From Ferranicluibacter quercicola (lineage in GTDB: Bacteria > Pseudomonadota > Alphaproteobacteria > Rhizobiales > Rhizobiaceae): DNA of 64,000 bases. Positions within the stretch are counted from its first letter, which is position 1, and the number at the start of each line of letters is the position of its first letter. The position numbers and the translations under genes are program-made. The DNA lies in the NCBI RefSeq assembly GCF_021168455.1, contig NZ_JAJOZR010000009.1, forward strand, positions 124,001-188,000, written 5' to 3'. The notes below the pieces were generated by a model. That model saw only the letters and a list, made by a program, of their open reading frames with translations. It did not search any database and was not told where the DNA came from. Below are positions 30,241-40,007 of the stretch, one piece after another.

Positions 30241-31038
30241 ATGCTACGCGAATGCAGGTCGTTGACGTTGGTGGTATTGAGTTTGGCGACAGCGCTTGGG
30301 GCGTCTTGCGGTGCGGTTCGCGCCTTTGACCCCAATGCTGGCGTCACGAAGGAATCCGGTCCGTTCGCCCTCTTCAAATTCGGCTTCTCCGCCTATAAGA
30401 ACGGCCGCAAGGACGAGGCCGTCGAGGCCTATCGCTACGCGGCCGAAAAGGGCCATACGGCGTCCCGCTGGGCCCTGGCCAACATGTATGCCGATGGTGA
30501 CGGCGTCACCGAAAACGACCTCGAAGCCTTCAAGATCTATAGCGAGATCGCCGAGAACGGTGTCGAGCCGGGCTCGCAGGATACGGGCTACTTCGTCAAT
30601 GCGCTGATCTCGCTTGCAGGCTACTACCGCCGCGGCATTCCCGACACACCCGTCTCCGCCGATCTCAGCCAGGCCCGCCAGCTCTATTTCCAGGCGGCCT
30701 CCACCTTCGGCGTCGCGGAAGCCCAGTTTCAGCTGGCCAAGATGCTGCTGTCCGGCGACGGCGGCAGCGTCAATGTCCAGCAGGCCAAGAAGTGGCTGAA
30801 CCGGGCCCGCAAGAAGGGCCATGCCGGCGCCATGGGCGTCTTCGGCAACGTCATCTTCCAGGAAGGCCAGACCGTCCGAGGCCTCGCCTACATGACGGCG
30901 GCGCTCGACCAGTGCTCGCCCAAAGACCGGCAGTGGCTGCAGCCGATGCAGGAGCAGGCCTTCTCGCTTGCGACCGAGTCCGACCGCCGTGTCGCGATCA
31001 ACATGTCCCACGCCATCCGTCCCGGCGAAGCGGACTGA
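30241..31038 (+). CDS. exoR: Periplasmic regulator ExoR (Sel1-repeat inhibitor of ExoS/ChvI)
   Basis: A 265-residue exported protein. The signal peptide spans about residues 1-28 (MLRECRSLTL to AVRA), and the mature part begins FDPNAGVTKESGPFALFKFG, a hallmark of rhizobial ExoR. Sel1-like helical repeats follow (AYRYAAEKGHTASRWALANM, then AEAQFQLAKMLLSGDGG, then AKKWLNRARKKGHAGAMGVF). ExoR holds the ExoS kinase inactive in the periplasm; when it is proteolysed at low pH or in the host, ExoS-ChvI switches on succinoglycan and virulence or symbiosis genes and represses motility. The start at 30241 follows CGGAAGA; the frame opens at 30136. Orthologues in Sinorhizobium and Agrobacterium are close in sequence and length. 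Confidence 0.95.
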   Translation: MLRECRSLTLVVLSLATALGASCGAVRAFDPNAGVTKESGPFALFKFGFSAYKNGRKDEAVEAYRYAAEKGHTASRWALANMYADGDGVTENDLEAFKIYSEIAENGVEPGSQDTGYFVNALISLAGYYRRGIPDTPVSADLSQARQLYFQAASTFGVAEAQFQLAKMLLSGDGGSVNVQQAKKWLNRARKKGHAGAMGVFGNVIFQEGQTVRGLAYMTAALDQCSPKDRQWLQPMQEQAFSLATESDRRVAINMSHAIRPGEAD

Positions 31039-31149
31039 CCACGCCCATCGTCGCGCGCCGGCCACCCGCGACCCGCCGGACGATCGTTCGACGCCGGCAC
31101 GGCATCACATGCGCGACCTCCGATCATAACCGTTCGAGGCGAGGCGTCT

Positions 31150-31956
31150 TCAGGCAGCGACGACCTCGATCGGCGTGAAGTCGAAATGGGCGATGACGGG
31201 CACGTGGTCGGACGGCTTCTCCCAGGCGCGGACATGCTTCTCGATGTCGGTCGAGATCAGCTTGTCGGTCGCCTCCGGCGACAGCATCAGATGGTCGATG
31301 CGAATGCCGTGGTTCTTGGGCCATGCGCCAGCCTGGTAGTCCCAGAAGGAATAGTGTGAGGCCGCATCGGTCGTCGCGCGAACGGCGTCCGTGAGGCCGA
31401 GCTGTTCCAGGCGGCGAAAGGCGGCGCGTGTGCGCGGCAGGTAGAGGGCGTCGTTCTCCCAGACGCGCGGGTCCCAGCAGTCGTGCGGCTCGGGGATCAC
31501 GTTGTAGTCGCCGGCAAGGATCAGCGGCTCTTCGAGTGCCAGCCGTGACGCGGCAAAGGCCTGCAGCCGCTCCATCCAGCCGAGCTTGTAGGTGTACTTT
31601 TCCGTTTCCGGCGGGTTGCCGTTGGGCAGGTAGAGCGAGCACACCCGGATCACGCCGCCCTCGACGGAGAACACGCCCTCGATGAAGCGCGACTGGGCGT
31701 CCTCGTCGTCGCCCGCGAGCCCGTTGGTGATCTCGTCCGGCTTGATGCGCGTTAGGAGCGCGACGCCGTTGAAGCCCTTCTGGCCGTGGGTAAAAACATG
31801 ATAGCCGAGCGCCTCGATCTCGGCACGGGGAAAGCCCTCGTCGACCGTCTTGATCTCCTGCAGGCAGGCGATGTCGGGGCGGGACTCCTGCAGCCAGGCA
31901 AGGAGAGCGTCGATGCGGGCCCTGACGCCGTTGATGTTCCAGGTCGCGATCTTCAT
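31150..31956 (-). CDS. xth: Exodeoxyribonuclease III (AP endonuclease, Xth family)
   Basis: A 268-residue DNA-repair enzyme cleaving at abasic sites and trimming 3' ends. Visible motifs are MKIATWNINGVRAR at the N-terminus, CLQEIKT (metal-binding Glu), GDYNVIPE, GIRIDHLMLS and SDHVPV (catalytic His). The start at 31956 follows GGGAGACTGAGACC; the frame extends to 32013 without support. It is convergent with exoR. Two-metal EEP-fold residues all appear present. Confidence 0.95.
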   Translation of the reverse strand: MKIATWNINGVRARIDALLAWLQESRPDIACLQEIKTVDEGFPRAEIEALGYHVFTHGQKGFNGVALLTRIKPDEITNGLAGDDEDAQSRFIEGVFSVEGGVIRVCSLYLPNGNPPETEKYTYKLGWMERLQAFAASRLALEEPLILAGDYNVIPEPHDCWDPRVWENDALYLPRTRAAFRRLEQLGLTDAVRATTDAASHYSFWDYQAGAWPKNHGIRIDHLMLSPEATDKLISTDIEKHVRAWEKPSDHVPVIAHFDFTPIEVVAA

Positions 31957-32177
31957 GGTCTCAGTCTCCCGTGGCTGCAGCCTCGTCTTAAAGGGCATCG
32001 ATGGCTTTGACAAACGCCTCGGCGGAAAATCGGTGGTCCCGGTGTGCCTTGCCTTGAAGGGCGGGGCGGGGCGCGAACGGCAATAATCTTCGGTGCGCGA
32101 TACACGTTGACGGCCCGATGCGCTAAGTCATCACACACGTCACGCCGCTGTCGATGAGAAGGGATAGACCCGGGAGC

Positions 32178-33641
32178 ATGATCCAGACGCTTGCCACCTA
32201 CTGGCCGCATATTCTCGCCGTTCTCTCGGTGCTCCTCGGCGTTCCCGCTGCCCTTCATGCCACTATGACCAAGGAAGAGGTGCGGGCGGCCCTTGGCTGG
32301 GTCGGCGTCATCGTTCTCTCTCCGGTCCTCGGCGCCATCATCTATGCCGTCGCGGGGATCAACCGCATCCGGCGCAGCTCCATCGGCCTTCAGCGCTCGC
32401 TCCTGAAGGACCGGACGGCCGACGCGCTCCGGCGTTTCGATGTCACCGATGCGCTCGTCGCCGATCGCTTCGGCCAGCGCTTCTCATCGATGAAGGTTCT
32501 CGGCGACAAGGTCAGCCGTCACCATATGTCGGCCGGCAACGCGATCGCGATGCTCGAAGGCGGCGATATCGCCTATGCCCGCATGCAGGAGGCGATCGCC
32601 GGCGCCACGCGCTCCATCCTCTTGGAGACCTACATCTTCGACCGGGACCCGATCGGCCTGCGCTTCGCCGATGCCCTGATTGCGGCCGCCGGACGCGGCG
32701 TCGAGGTGCGGGTGCTGATCGATGCGGTCGGCGCGCGCTATTCCGTGCCGAGCATCGTCGGTCATCTGCGCGCGAGCGGCGTCACCACCCGGACGTTCAA
32801 CGGCAATATCGTCATGGGGCTGCGTCTGCCCTATGCCAATCTGCGCACGCACCGGAAGATCCTCGTGGTCGATGGCGGCGTCGCCTACACCGGCGGCATG
32901 AACATCCGTGCCGGCTTCACGTCGGAATTTGCGGGCGGCAGGGAGGCGCACGACACGCATTTCGAAGTGCGGGGACCCGTGGTCGCCGATCTGCTGCATG
33001 TCGCCTGCGAGGACTGGCAGTTCGCCGATGGCGAAGTGCTGGAAGGCGACACCTGGGGTGTCGATCCGCCGCCGGACAGCGAGCGCAAGTCACCCATGAT
33101 CATGCGCGCCATACCCACTGGGCCGGACCGCGCCAACGAGGCCAATCACCGGATGCTGATGGGGGCGATCTCCATCGCCCGCAAGAGCATACGGATCATG
33201 TCGCCCTATTTCCTGCCGGATCGCGAGCTGGTGAGCGCTCTGGTCACGGCGGCGCTGCGGGGCGTCGATGTCGATATCATCGTGCCGGCCGTCAACAATC
33301 TGACGCTCGTCGATCGGGCCATGACCGCACAGTTCGATCAGGTGCTGAAGGGCGGCTGCCGGGTCTGGCGGGCGCAGGGCACGTTCAACCACTCCAAGCT
33401 GCTGACGATCGACGGACGCTGGTCGTATATCGGCTCCTCGAACATCGACCCGCGATCGCTGCGGCTCAATTTCGAGATCGATCTCGAAGTGCTCGATACG
33501 GCGTTCGCTGCGGATCTGGAACGCCGGTTCGACGCCATGCAGGGCGCCGCAAGCGAGGTGACGCTGGCCGCGCTCCGCGCCCGGCCGTTCACCACGCGGC
33601 TGATCGACCGGGTCTTCTGGCTCGGATCGCCGTACCTGTAG
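32178..33641 (+). CDS. Cardiolipin synthase-type phospholipase D protein
   Basis: A 487-residue inner-membrane protein. Two N-terminal membrane segments (ILAVLSVLLGVPAAL and GWVGVIVLSPVLGAIIYAV) precede two PLD domains, each with an HxKxxxxD motif: HRKILVVD in the first and HSKLLTID in the second, followed by GSSNID. The architecture and length match bacterial ClsA, which joins two phosphatidylglycerols to make cardiolipin. The start at 32178 follows GGGAGC; an upstream codon at 32154 lacks a site. It is divergent from xth. Other PLD substrates cannot be excluded from sequence alone. Confidence 0.9.
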   Translation: MIQTLATYWPHILAVLSVLLGVPAALHATMTKEEVRAALGWVGVIVLSPVLGAIIYAVAGINRIRRSSIGLQRSLLKDRTADALRRFDVTDALVADRFGQRFSSMKVLGDKVSRHHMSAGNAIAMLEGGDIAYARMQEAIAGATRSILLETYIFDRDPIGLRFADALIAAAGRGVEVRVLIDAVGARYSVPSIVGHLRASGVTTRTFNGNIVMGLRLPYANLRTHRKILVVDGGVAYTGGMNIRAGFTSEFAGGREAHDTHFEVRGPVVADLLHVACEDWQFADGEVLEGDTWGVDPPPDSERKSPMIMRAIPTGPDRANEANHRMLMGAISIARKSIRIMSPYFLPDRELVSALVTAALRGVDVDIIVPAVNNLTLVDRAMTAQFDQVLKGGCRVWRAQGTFNHSKLLTIDGRWSYIGSSNIDPRSLRLNFEIDLEVLDTAFAADLERRFDAMQGAASEVTLAALRARPFTTRLIDRVFWLGSPYL

Positions 33642-33713
33642 GATAAGTATTACAGTGCGTTGCACCGGTTTCCGGATTCGGAACATCCGGTGCGAACCCG
33701 CAAATGTCGAGCG

Positions 33714-34046
33714 TCAGATCGAGAAGCTGGTCCCGCAGCCGCAGCTGGCGACAGCATTCGGGTTTCGGATCTGGAAGGACTGGCCGAGAAGATTGTCGAC
33801 GAAGTCGATCTCCGAGCCCTCCATGTAGACGAGCGAGAGGCTGTCGATCAGCACCTTCGCCTCGCCCTTTTCCAGAACGAGGTCGTCGTCCGAGCCGTCA
33901 TCGACCAGATCGAACTTGTAGGAAAAGCCGGAGCAGCCGCCACCTTCGACGGACACGCGCATGGCATGCTTCTCCGCATCACCCTTGAGAATCGTGGCGA
34001 TGCGCTTTGCGGCGGAATCGGAGAGCGTAACGGTGGTCTCGGTCAT
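33714..34046 (-). CDS. erpA: Iron-sulfur cluster insertion protein ErpA (A-type carrier)
   Basis: A 110-residue HesB/IscA-family protein delivering Fe-S clusters to apo-enzymes. The three cluster-ligand cysteines are visible: one in EGGGCSGFSYKF and two in SCGCGTSF near the C-terminus. The start at 34046 follows CAGGAGAC, eight bases away. It is divergent from dgt, an arrangement also found in other rhizobia. The remaining Isc/Suf machinery is not in this window. Confidence 0.93.
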   Translation of the reverse strand: MTETTVTLSDSAAKRIATILKGDAEKHAMRVSVEGGGCSGFSYKFDLVDDGSDDDLVLEKGEAKVLIDSLSLVYMEGSEIDFVDNLLGQSFQIRNPNAVASCGCGTSFSI

Positions 34047-34239
34047 TCTGGTGTCTCCTGCCGGGGTCAAGATCCGGAGAGTTTGTCGCCGCTTACGGCG
34101 AAATCTGTATCCATGGTCTGCGCCGTGGCCGCCAACGGCATGATTCTGAACGGATCATGCCGTAGAACTGCAGTCCATGCTTTCATGCGGCCGACACTAT
34201 AGGTATGAAGGCTTTAAAACCGCGTCAATGGGATGCTTC

Positions 34240-35463
34240 ATGCAAATGGCTTTGGACAAGGATGCACTGGGTTTCGGCACCGGACAGCGGGCGATTTTCG
34301 CGTCCGATCCCTGGACGAACAGGGGGCGCCTCTACCCCGAGGGCACCAGCACCACCCGGTCCGATTTCCAGCGCGACCGCGACCGCATCGTTCATACCAC
34401 GGCCTTTCGCCGGCTGAAGCATAAAACCCAGGTCTTCATCGCTGCGGACGGCGATCACTATCGCACCCGGCTGACCCACACGATCGAGGTCGCGCAGATC
34501 GCGCGGGCGCTCGCGCGGGCGATGCGCCTCGACGAGGATCTGGCGGAGGGTGTGGCCCTCGTCCACGATTTCGGCCACACGCCCTTCGGGCATACGGGCG
34601 AGGATGCCCTTCAGGAGGTGCTCTCGGCGCATGGCGGCTTCGATCACAACGCCCAGTCGCTGCGCATCGTGACCAAGCTGGAGCGCCGCTATGCCGAGTT
34701 CGACGGCCTGAACCTGACCTGGGAAAGCCTCGAGGGGCTGGTCAAGCACAACGGACCGCTGACGGGGCCGGCCGCCGACCCGCGCCATCCGGTCGTGCCG
34801 CAGCCGATTCTCGATTACTGCGCCCTGCACGATCTGGAGCTTGGCACCTTCGCCAGTCTCGAGGCGCAGGTGGCGGCCATCGCCGACGATATCGCCTACA
34901 ACACGCACGACATCGACGATGGCCTGCGCTCCGGTTACCTGATCTTCGAAATGCTGGAGGAGATCCCGTTTCTCGCCGGCCTCATGCAGGAGGTGCGGGC
35001 GAAGTATCCGGGTCTGGAGGCCGCCCGCTTCACCCATGAGATCATGCGCCGGCAGATCACCGCCATGGTCGAGGATGTCATCGGCGTCGCACAGGGCAAC
35101 CTGCGCGACATCCGCCCGGAAAGCGCCACCGATATCCGCATGGCCGGACGCGTCGTCGCGACGTTTTCGCCGGAGATGGCGGAGACGGACCGGCTGATCA
35201 AACGCATGCTGATGACCCGCATCTACCGGCATGCCGACGTGATGCGGGTGCGGGAGAACGCCGCCAGGATCGTCGTCGATCTCTACCACGCCTTCATGGC
35301 GGAGCCGCGCGAGATGCAGACGCATTACTGGATCGACCAGATCGCCGGTCTTGCGGAGCCGGCGAAAGCCCGCCATGTCGCCGATTACATCGCCGGAATG
35401 ACCGATACCTATGCGATTTCCACGCACCGGCGTTTGTTTGACCACACCCCGGATTTGCGCTAG
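34240..35463 (+). CDS. dgt: Deoxyguanosinetriphosphate triphosphohydrolase-like protein (type 2)
   Basis: A 407-residue HD-domain dNTP hydrolase relative, which releases triphosphate from dGTP or other dNTPs. The metal-binding HD residues lie in HYRTRLTHTIEVAQIAR and ALVHDFGHTPFGHTGEDAL, and a late Asp in IADDIAYNTHDIDDGLR. The opening DKDALGFG and DPWTNRGRLYPE are typical of the alphaproteobacterial type-2 group. I selected the ATG at 34240, with GGGA six bases upstream; starts at 34228 or 34246 are also possible and change only a few residues. It is divergent from erpA and followed 104 bases later by argS. Confidence 0.93.
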   Translation: MQMALDKDALGFGTGQRAIFASDPWTNRGRLYPEGTSTTRSDFQRDRDRIVHTTAFRRLKHKTQVFIAADGDHYRTRLTHTIEVAQIARALARAMRLDEDLAEGVALVHDFGHTPFGHTGEDALQEVLSAHGGFDHNAQSLRIVTKLERRYAEFDGLNLTWESLEGLVKHNGPLTGPAADPRHPVVPQPILDYCALHDLELGTFASLEAQVAAIADDIAYNTHDIDDGLRSGYLIFEMLEEIPFLAGLMQEVRAKYPGLEAARFTHEIMRRQITAMVEDVIGVAQGNLRDIRPESATDIRMAGRVVATFSPEMAETDRLIKRMLMTRIYRHADVMRVRENAARIVVDLYHAFMAEPREMQTHYWIDQIAGLAEPAKARHVADYIAGMTDTYAISTHRRLFDHTPDLR

Positions 35464-35567
35464 AGCGCCAGCCACCCGCCCGGTCGAAGATCTCAGTCTG
35501 TCAGAGCCGGGCCACTTTGATGCGGACCGCGGCCTGATGTGGCGCGCCCTCCCGGACGATGGATATC

Positions 35568-37328
35568 ATGAACATTTACGCCGACCTCGAAGCCAGAGTG
35601 AAGAACGTCCTTGAAGCCATTGATCTGGTGAAGGAAAGACGGTCTGAGCTTGATTTCGCGCGTGTGGCCGTCGAGACCCCGCGCGACCCGAGCCACGGTG
35701 ACGTCGCGACCAATGCCGCCATGGTGCTGGCAAAGCCGCTGGGAACGAACCCGCGCGCGCTTGCCGAAACCATTGCCGCAGCGCTTCGCGACGATGCCGA
35801 TATCGCCGAGGTCTCCGTCGCCGGTCCCGGCTTCATCAACATCCGTCTGTCGGTCGGCTACTGGCAGAAGTTGCTGGCCGCGATCGTCATCGCAGGCGAC
35901 GCCTATGGCCGGAGCGCAGTGGGCGCCGGGCGCAAGATCAATGTCGAGTATGTCTCGGCCAACCCGACCGGCCCCATGCATGTCGGCCACTGCCGGGGCG
36001 CCGTGGTGGGCGACACGCTGGCCAATCTGCTCGGCTTTGCCGGCTGGGCCGTCACCAAGGAATATTACATCAACGATGCGGGCTCGCAGATCGACGTCCT
36101 CGCCAAATCCGCCATGCTGCGGTATCGCGAAGCGCTGGGCGAAACGATCGGCGAGATTCCGGCAGGCCTCTATCCCGGCGACTATCTCGTGCCGGTCGGG
36201 CAGGCGCTCGCGGACGAATTCGGTGCGAGCCTGCTCGGAATGCCGGAGGACGCCTGGATGCCGCTCGTCAAGGAGCGCACCATCGCGGCGATGATGGCGA
36301 TGATCCGCGAGGATCTGGCCGCGCTCAACGTCCATCACGATGTCTTCTTCTCGGAGCGCACCCTGCATGCCGACGGCGCGCAGCGTATCCGCTCCGCCAT
36401 CAACGACCTGACGTTCAAGGGCCATGTCTACAAGGGAAGCCTGCCGCCGCCGAAGGGGCAGGTGCCGGAAGATTGGGAAGACCGCGAGCAGACGCTGTTC
36501 CGCTCGACGGATGTCGGTGACGATATCGACCGGCCGCTGATCAAGTCGGACGGCTCCTACACCTATTTCGCCGCCGACGTCGCCTATTTCAAGGACAAGT
36601 TCGACCGCTCCTTCGACGAGATGATCTATGTGCTGGGCGCGGACCATGGCGGCTACGTCAAGCGGCTGGAAGCTCTGGCGCGTGCCGTCTCGGGTGGTTC
36701 CGTCAAGCTGACCGTGCTTCTCTGCCAGCTCGTCAAGCTCTACCGCAACGGCGAGCCGGTGAAGATGTCGAAGCGGTCTGGCGATTTCGTCACGCTGCGT
36801 GACGTCGTGGACGAAGTCGGCCGGGATTCGGTGCGCTTCATGATGATCTACCGGAAGAACTCCGAGCCGCTCGATTTCGACTTCGCCAAGGTCACCGAGC
36901 AGTCGAAGGACAATCCGGTCTTCTACGTGCAGTATGCGCACGCCCGTTGCCGGTCGATCTTCCGTCAGGCGGCGGACGCGTTTCCGGACCTCGACCTCGA
37001 CTCCATCGACTATGCGCAGGCCCTGGGAGCGCATATCGCGGATCCTAGCGAGTTGCAGTTGGTCGCCAAGCTGGCAGAATATCCGCGGGTGATCGAGTCG
37101 GCGGCGCTGGCGCAGGAGCCGCATCGCATCGCATTTTACCTCTACGATCTGGCCAGCGCGTTCCATGGGCATTGGAACAAGGGCAAAGATTTTCCGGGCT
37201 TACGCTTTATTAACGATAAAAGTAGAGAATTGAGCCTTGCCAGACTAGGACTGGTGCATGCGGTTGCCTCCGTTTTGAGGTCCGGCCTTGGTATCACAGG
37301 GACGGACGCCCCGAACGAGATGCGATAG
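35568..37328 (+). CDS. argS: Arginyl-tRNA synthetase
   Basis: A 586-residue class I synthetase. The N-terminal additional domain (MNIYADLEARVKNVLEAI) is followed by the HIGH equivalent HVGH in SANPTGPMHVGHCRGAV. A KMSK-type loop is present, VKMSKRSGDF, which many ArgRS lack, and the C-terminal anticodon-binding DALR domain ends in GLGI-TGTDAP. The start at 35568 matches close homologues; an in-frame ATG at 35559 would add three residues. It heads the rightward run that continues through the SPOR gene 61 bases downstream. Confidence 0.97.
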   Translation: MNIYADLEARVKNVLEAIDLVKERRSELDFARVAVETPRDPSHGDVATNAAMVLAKPLGTNPRALAETIAAALRDDADIAEVSVAGPGFINIRLSVGYWQKLLAAIVIAGDAYGRSAVGAGRKINVEYVSANPTGPMHVGHCRGAVVGDTLANLLGFAGWAVTKEYYINDAGSQIDVLAKSAMLRYREALGETIGEIPAGLYPGDYLVPVGQALADEFGASLLGMPEDAWMPLVKERTIAAMMAMIREDLAALNVHHDVFFSERTLHADGAQRIRSAINDLTFKGHVYKGSLPPPKGQVPEDWEDREQTLFRSTDVGDDIDRPLIKSDGSYTYFAADVAYFKDKFDRSFDEMIYVLGADHGGYVKRLEALARAVSGGSVKLTVLLCQLVKLYRNGEPVKMSKRSGDFVTLRDVVDEVGRDSVRFMMIYRKNSEPLDFDFAKVTEQSKDNPVFYVQYAHARCRSIFRQAADAFPDLDLDSIDYAQALGAHIADPSELQLVAKLAEYPRVIESAALAQEPHRIAFYLYDLASAFHGHWNKGKDFPGLRFINDKSRELSLARLGLVHAVASVLRSGLGITGTDAPNEMR

Positions 37329-37389
37329 CATGTCACCATTTCCCCATATTGGACTGGCACGACCGGCCCAGTTTATGTGAGTGGAGCGA

Positions 37390-39846
37390 ATGGCAGACAA
37401 ACAGTTGGCACGAAGCACGGATGTGGACCTGAACGCGTTCCCGGATGAAGATCCGTTGAGCGAGCTCGCCCGCATCGTCGGCTACGACAATCGTCCCGCC
37501 CTGCAACAGCTCCAGGAGCTGGAGCGTCATCGGGAAGCGGTTCGCTATGATCCGATCGTCGATCTGGAAGAGGAGCTGATGCGGGAGTTCGAGGCGTTCG
37601 ATACGCCGGCGGCGCCCGAGCCTCAGTCTTCCTTTTCGCCCGAGCCCGTTTCGCGACCGCACCCCATCGTGGAGCCCGTCGCCGCTGCTCCCGTTCAGCC
37701 GGCGCCGCGTCCGGTCGAGCCGACCTTCGATCTGCATCCGGAGCCCGTCTTCCAGGCCCAGCCCGATCCGTCGATGGATCTCGGCGACGAGCTGGAGATG
37801 TCGCTCGGGTCTGCACCCGAGCCTGTTCCTTTCGTCGAGCAGATCCCGGTCGAGCCCGTTCGCCCTGAGCCTGTTCGCCCTGAGCCCGTCGCCGCCGTTG
37901 CGCCCGCTCAGCAGCCTGCCCGTCCCCGAGCCGATCCCCTGCTGGATACGGTCGAGCATTTCGCCGTGCCGAGCGCGCCGGCGCGCCCTGCCGTTTCCGC
38001 GGACGCGGCGCGGAAGAACAACTATCCTTTCACGCCGAACTTCAGCCGTGCGACACCCGTCGCGCTGAACGGCGGCGCGCCGCGCACCTTCGCGACGCCG
38101 CTGCCGCCTGCGCCGGTTGCTCCGGTCGCCCCTGCGCCCGTCGCACACATGCCCGTCGCCGCTGCGCCGGTCGTGGCGGCGCCCGTTCTCCCGGCTGCCG
38201 CTCCCCAGGCCTTCGTCGCCCCGGCGCCGGTCGCAGCCCCCATTGCGCAGCCTGCACCGGTCGCCGCCTCGGAAGCCGAACCGGACTTCGACCTCGACGA
38301 TTTCGAGATCGATCTGTCCGATATCGAGCTCGAACTGGACATGGCGACGGAAGAGGTCGCTGCGATCGAGGAACCGGTCGAGCCCTTCACCGAAGTGGAG
38401 CTTCCCTTCGATCCCTCGCTGATCGCCGAAGCCGATTATGGCGTGGCGGCAACCGGCGAGATCGACGTGCCGCAGCTGCCCGTCGTCGAGGAGCAGGCCC
38501 ATCCTCTCGATGCCGGCGACTATGATCTCGATATCGATGCCGAGATGGCGCAGATCTTCAGTGCCGGTCGTCAGGCGTCGGAGCGTGGCAATGGTGGCCT
38601 GCAGGCCGCAATGGCTGCCGGCATCGCAAGTGCCGCAACTCCGGCCCGTGCCTCCCACGAAGAGTTCGCCGATTTCGAGCGGGCGATGGAAGAGGACTTC
38701 CGCCGTTCGATCAGCCAGCGCCAGGAAGTCATCGGGCAGGGCGACCGATATGCCGAGCCGACCTATGGCAACGCTAACGAAACCCGCCCGCGCGGCAAGC
38801 TGCTGCTTCTCGCCAGTGCGGCCGCCATCGTGCTGATCGCCGGAGGCGTGGGCGCCTACACCCTGATGGGCAGCGTCGGCTCGTCCTTCACCAGCGGCGA
38901 ACCGCAGATCATTCTCGCCGACAAGACGCCGACCAAGATGGTGCCGGTCGAAAAGGGTGGAAAGACCGTTCCGAACCAGGACAAGGCCGTCTACGACCGT
39001 GTCGCAGGCGCCCAGGAAGATGCACCGCAGCAGGGCACGCTGGTTTCCTCCACCGAGGAGCCGATCGACGTCGTCCAGCGCACGCTGACGCCGGAGAGCC
39101 TGCCGCTCGAAGGGATGAACGGGCTCGACGGCATGTCGCCTTCTGACGACGAGGGTGCAGACCGTCTGATGCCGGACGATGGCGATGCGCAGGCAAGTGC
39201 CGCGAACGAGGATGCCGCACCGGCCGTTGCACCGCGCAAGGTCCGGACCATGATCGTCCGCCCGGACGGAACGCTCGTCGCCCGCGAGGATCTCGCACCG
39301 GAAGACGCCGCGGTTGTTGTCGCTGCGGAGCCGGCAATCAAGACGGTCAAGACCAGCGCGCTGAAGCCGAACACACCGGCGCTGGCGACTGCTGCACAGG
39401 ACGATGTCGGTGCGCTCGCCGCCGCCGCCAGTGCCGCAGTGCCTGCTGCCGAGATCGCCAAGGCCCAGCCGCTCCCGGAAGCCAAGCCCGTCGAGACCGC
39501 GAAAGCGACACGCAAGCCGGTCGATACTTTCGCGACGCCGTCTCCCGCGGCAAGCGCCGTGCCGGCCGAAGCCTCGCCCGTGCAGACGGCGTCGATCGCC
39601 CCCGGCAGCTATGTCGTTCAGGTCGCGTCCCTTCCGTCGGAGGCCGAGGCGCAGAAATCCTACAAGAGCCTGACCGGCAAATATGGCAGCGTCATCGCCG
39701 GCCGCGGCGTCGACATCAAGAAAGCCGACATCGCCGGCAAGGGCACCTATTACCGCGTCCGCATCCCGGCCGGCAGCCGCGACGAAGCGAACGCGCTCTG
39801 CTCGCGCCTGAAAAGTGCCGGCGGAAGCTGCCTGGTCACCCGTTAA
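37390..39846 (+). CDS. SPOR-domain membrane protein with long acidic Pro/Ala-rich cytoplasmic region
   Basis: An 818-residue inner-membrane protein. The N-terminus (DLNAFPDEDPLSELARIVGYD) is conserved among rhizobial homologues. Several hundred Pro/Ala/Glu-rich residues follow, with acidic blocks near residue 300. One membrane helix lies near 470-492 (LLLLASAAAIVLIAGGVGAY), then a periplasmic linker, and a C-terminal SPOR domain (SYVVQVASLPSEAEAQKSY to the end). SPOR domains bind septal peptidoglycan stripped of stem peptides, so a role in division or polar growth is likely. The start at 37390 is close to TGGAG; a GTG at 37381 is less likely. It lies between argS and nagZ, as in other Rhizobiales. 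Confidence 0.9.
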   Translation: MADKQLARSTDVDLNAFPDEDPLSELARIVGYDNRPALQQLQELERHREAVRYDPIVDLEEELMREFEAFDTPAAPEPQSSFSPEPVSRPHPIVEPVAAAPVQPAPRPVEPTFDLHPEPVFQAQPDPSMDLGDELEMSLGSAPEPVPFVEQIPVEPVRPEPVRPEPVAAVAPAQQPARPRADPLLDTVEHFAVPSAPARPAVSADAARKNNYPFTPNFSRATPVALNGGAPRTFATPLPPAPVAPVAPAPVAHMPVAAAPVVAAPVLPAAAPQAFVAPAPVAAPIAQPAPVAASEAEPDFDLDDFEIDLSDIELELDMATEEVAAIEEPVEPFTEVELPFDPSLIAEADYGVAATGEIDVPQLPVVEEQAHPLDAGDYDLDIDAEMAQIFSAGRQASERGNGGLQAAMAAGIASAATPARASHEEFADFERAMEEDFRRSISQRQEVIGQGDRYAEPTYGNANETRPRGKLLLLASAAAIVLIAGGVGAYTLMGSVGSSFTSGEPQIILADKTPTKMVPVEKGGKTVPNQDKAVYDRVAGAQEDAPQQGTLVSSTEEPIDVVQRTLTPESLPLEGMNGLDGMSPSDDEGADRLMPDDGDAQASAANEDAAPAVAPRKVRTMIVRPDGTLVAREDLAPEDAAVVVAAEPAIKTVKTSALKPNTPALATAAQDDVGALAAAASAAVPAAEIAKAQPLPEAKPVETAKATRKPVDTFATPSPAASAVPAEASPVQTASIAPGSYVVQVASLPSEAEAQKSYKSLTGKYGSVIAGRGVDIKKADIAGKGTYYRVRIPAGSRDEANALCSRLKSAGGSCLVTR

Positions 39847-39868
39847 GGGTCGCACCACGCTTGACGAA

Positions 39869-39898
39869 AAGGGCGCGGCTTCGGCTGCGCCCTTGCGC
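39869..39898 (+). terminator. Hairpin after the SPOR-domain gene
   Basis: AAGGGCGC (39869-39876) pairs with GCGCCCTT (39887-39894) around GGCTTCGGCT, which itself can extend the stem. The T-run after it is weak (GCGCGTTTGGGG), so termination may be partial. Confidence 0.6.
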
Positions 39899-40007
39899 GT
39901 TTGGGGCGACGGCGAGGACGGGCGAATCGCTCGCCTCTTGCTCTCCGGCGCGATCCGTCCTTAAACCGAACGCGAACGACGACAACAAAAGGCATGAGGG
40001 TGACGCC

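Noticed and set aside
34211..34226. TTAA-N7-TCAA near dgt as a CtrA box
   Set aside because: One mismatch in the second half-site and no following C; it is also too close to the start codon to be convincing.
37333..39858. 841-codon minus-strand open frame opposite the SPOR gene
   Set aside because: Composition bias of the Pro/Ala-rich SPOR gene keeps the opposite strand open; the sense protein has a clear membrane helix and SPOR domain.
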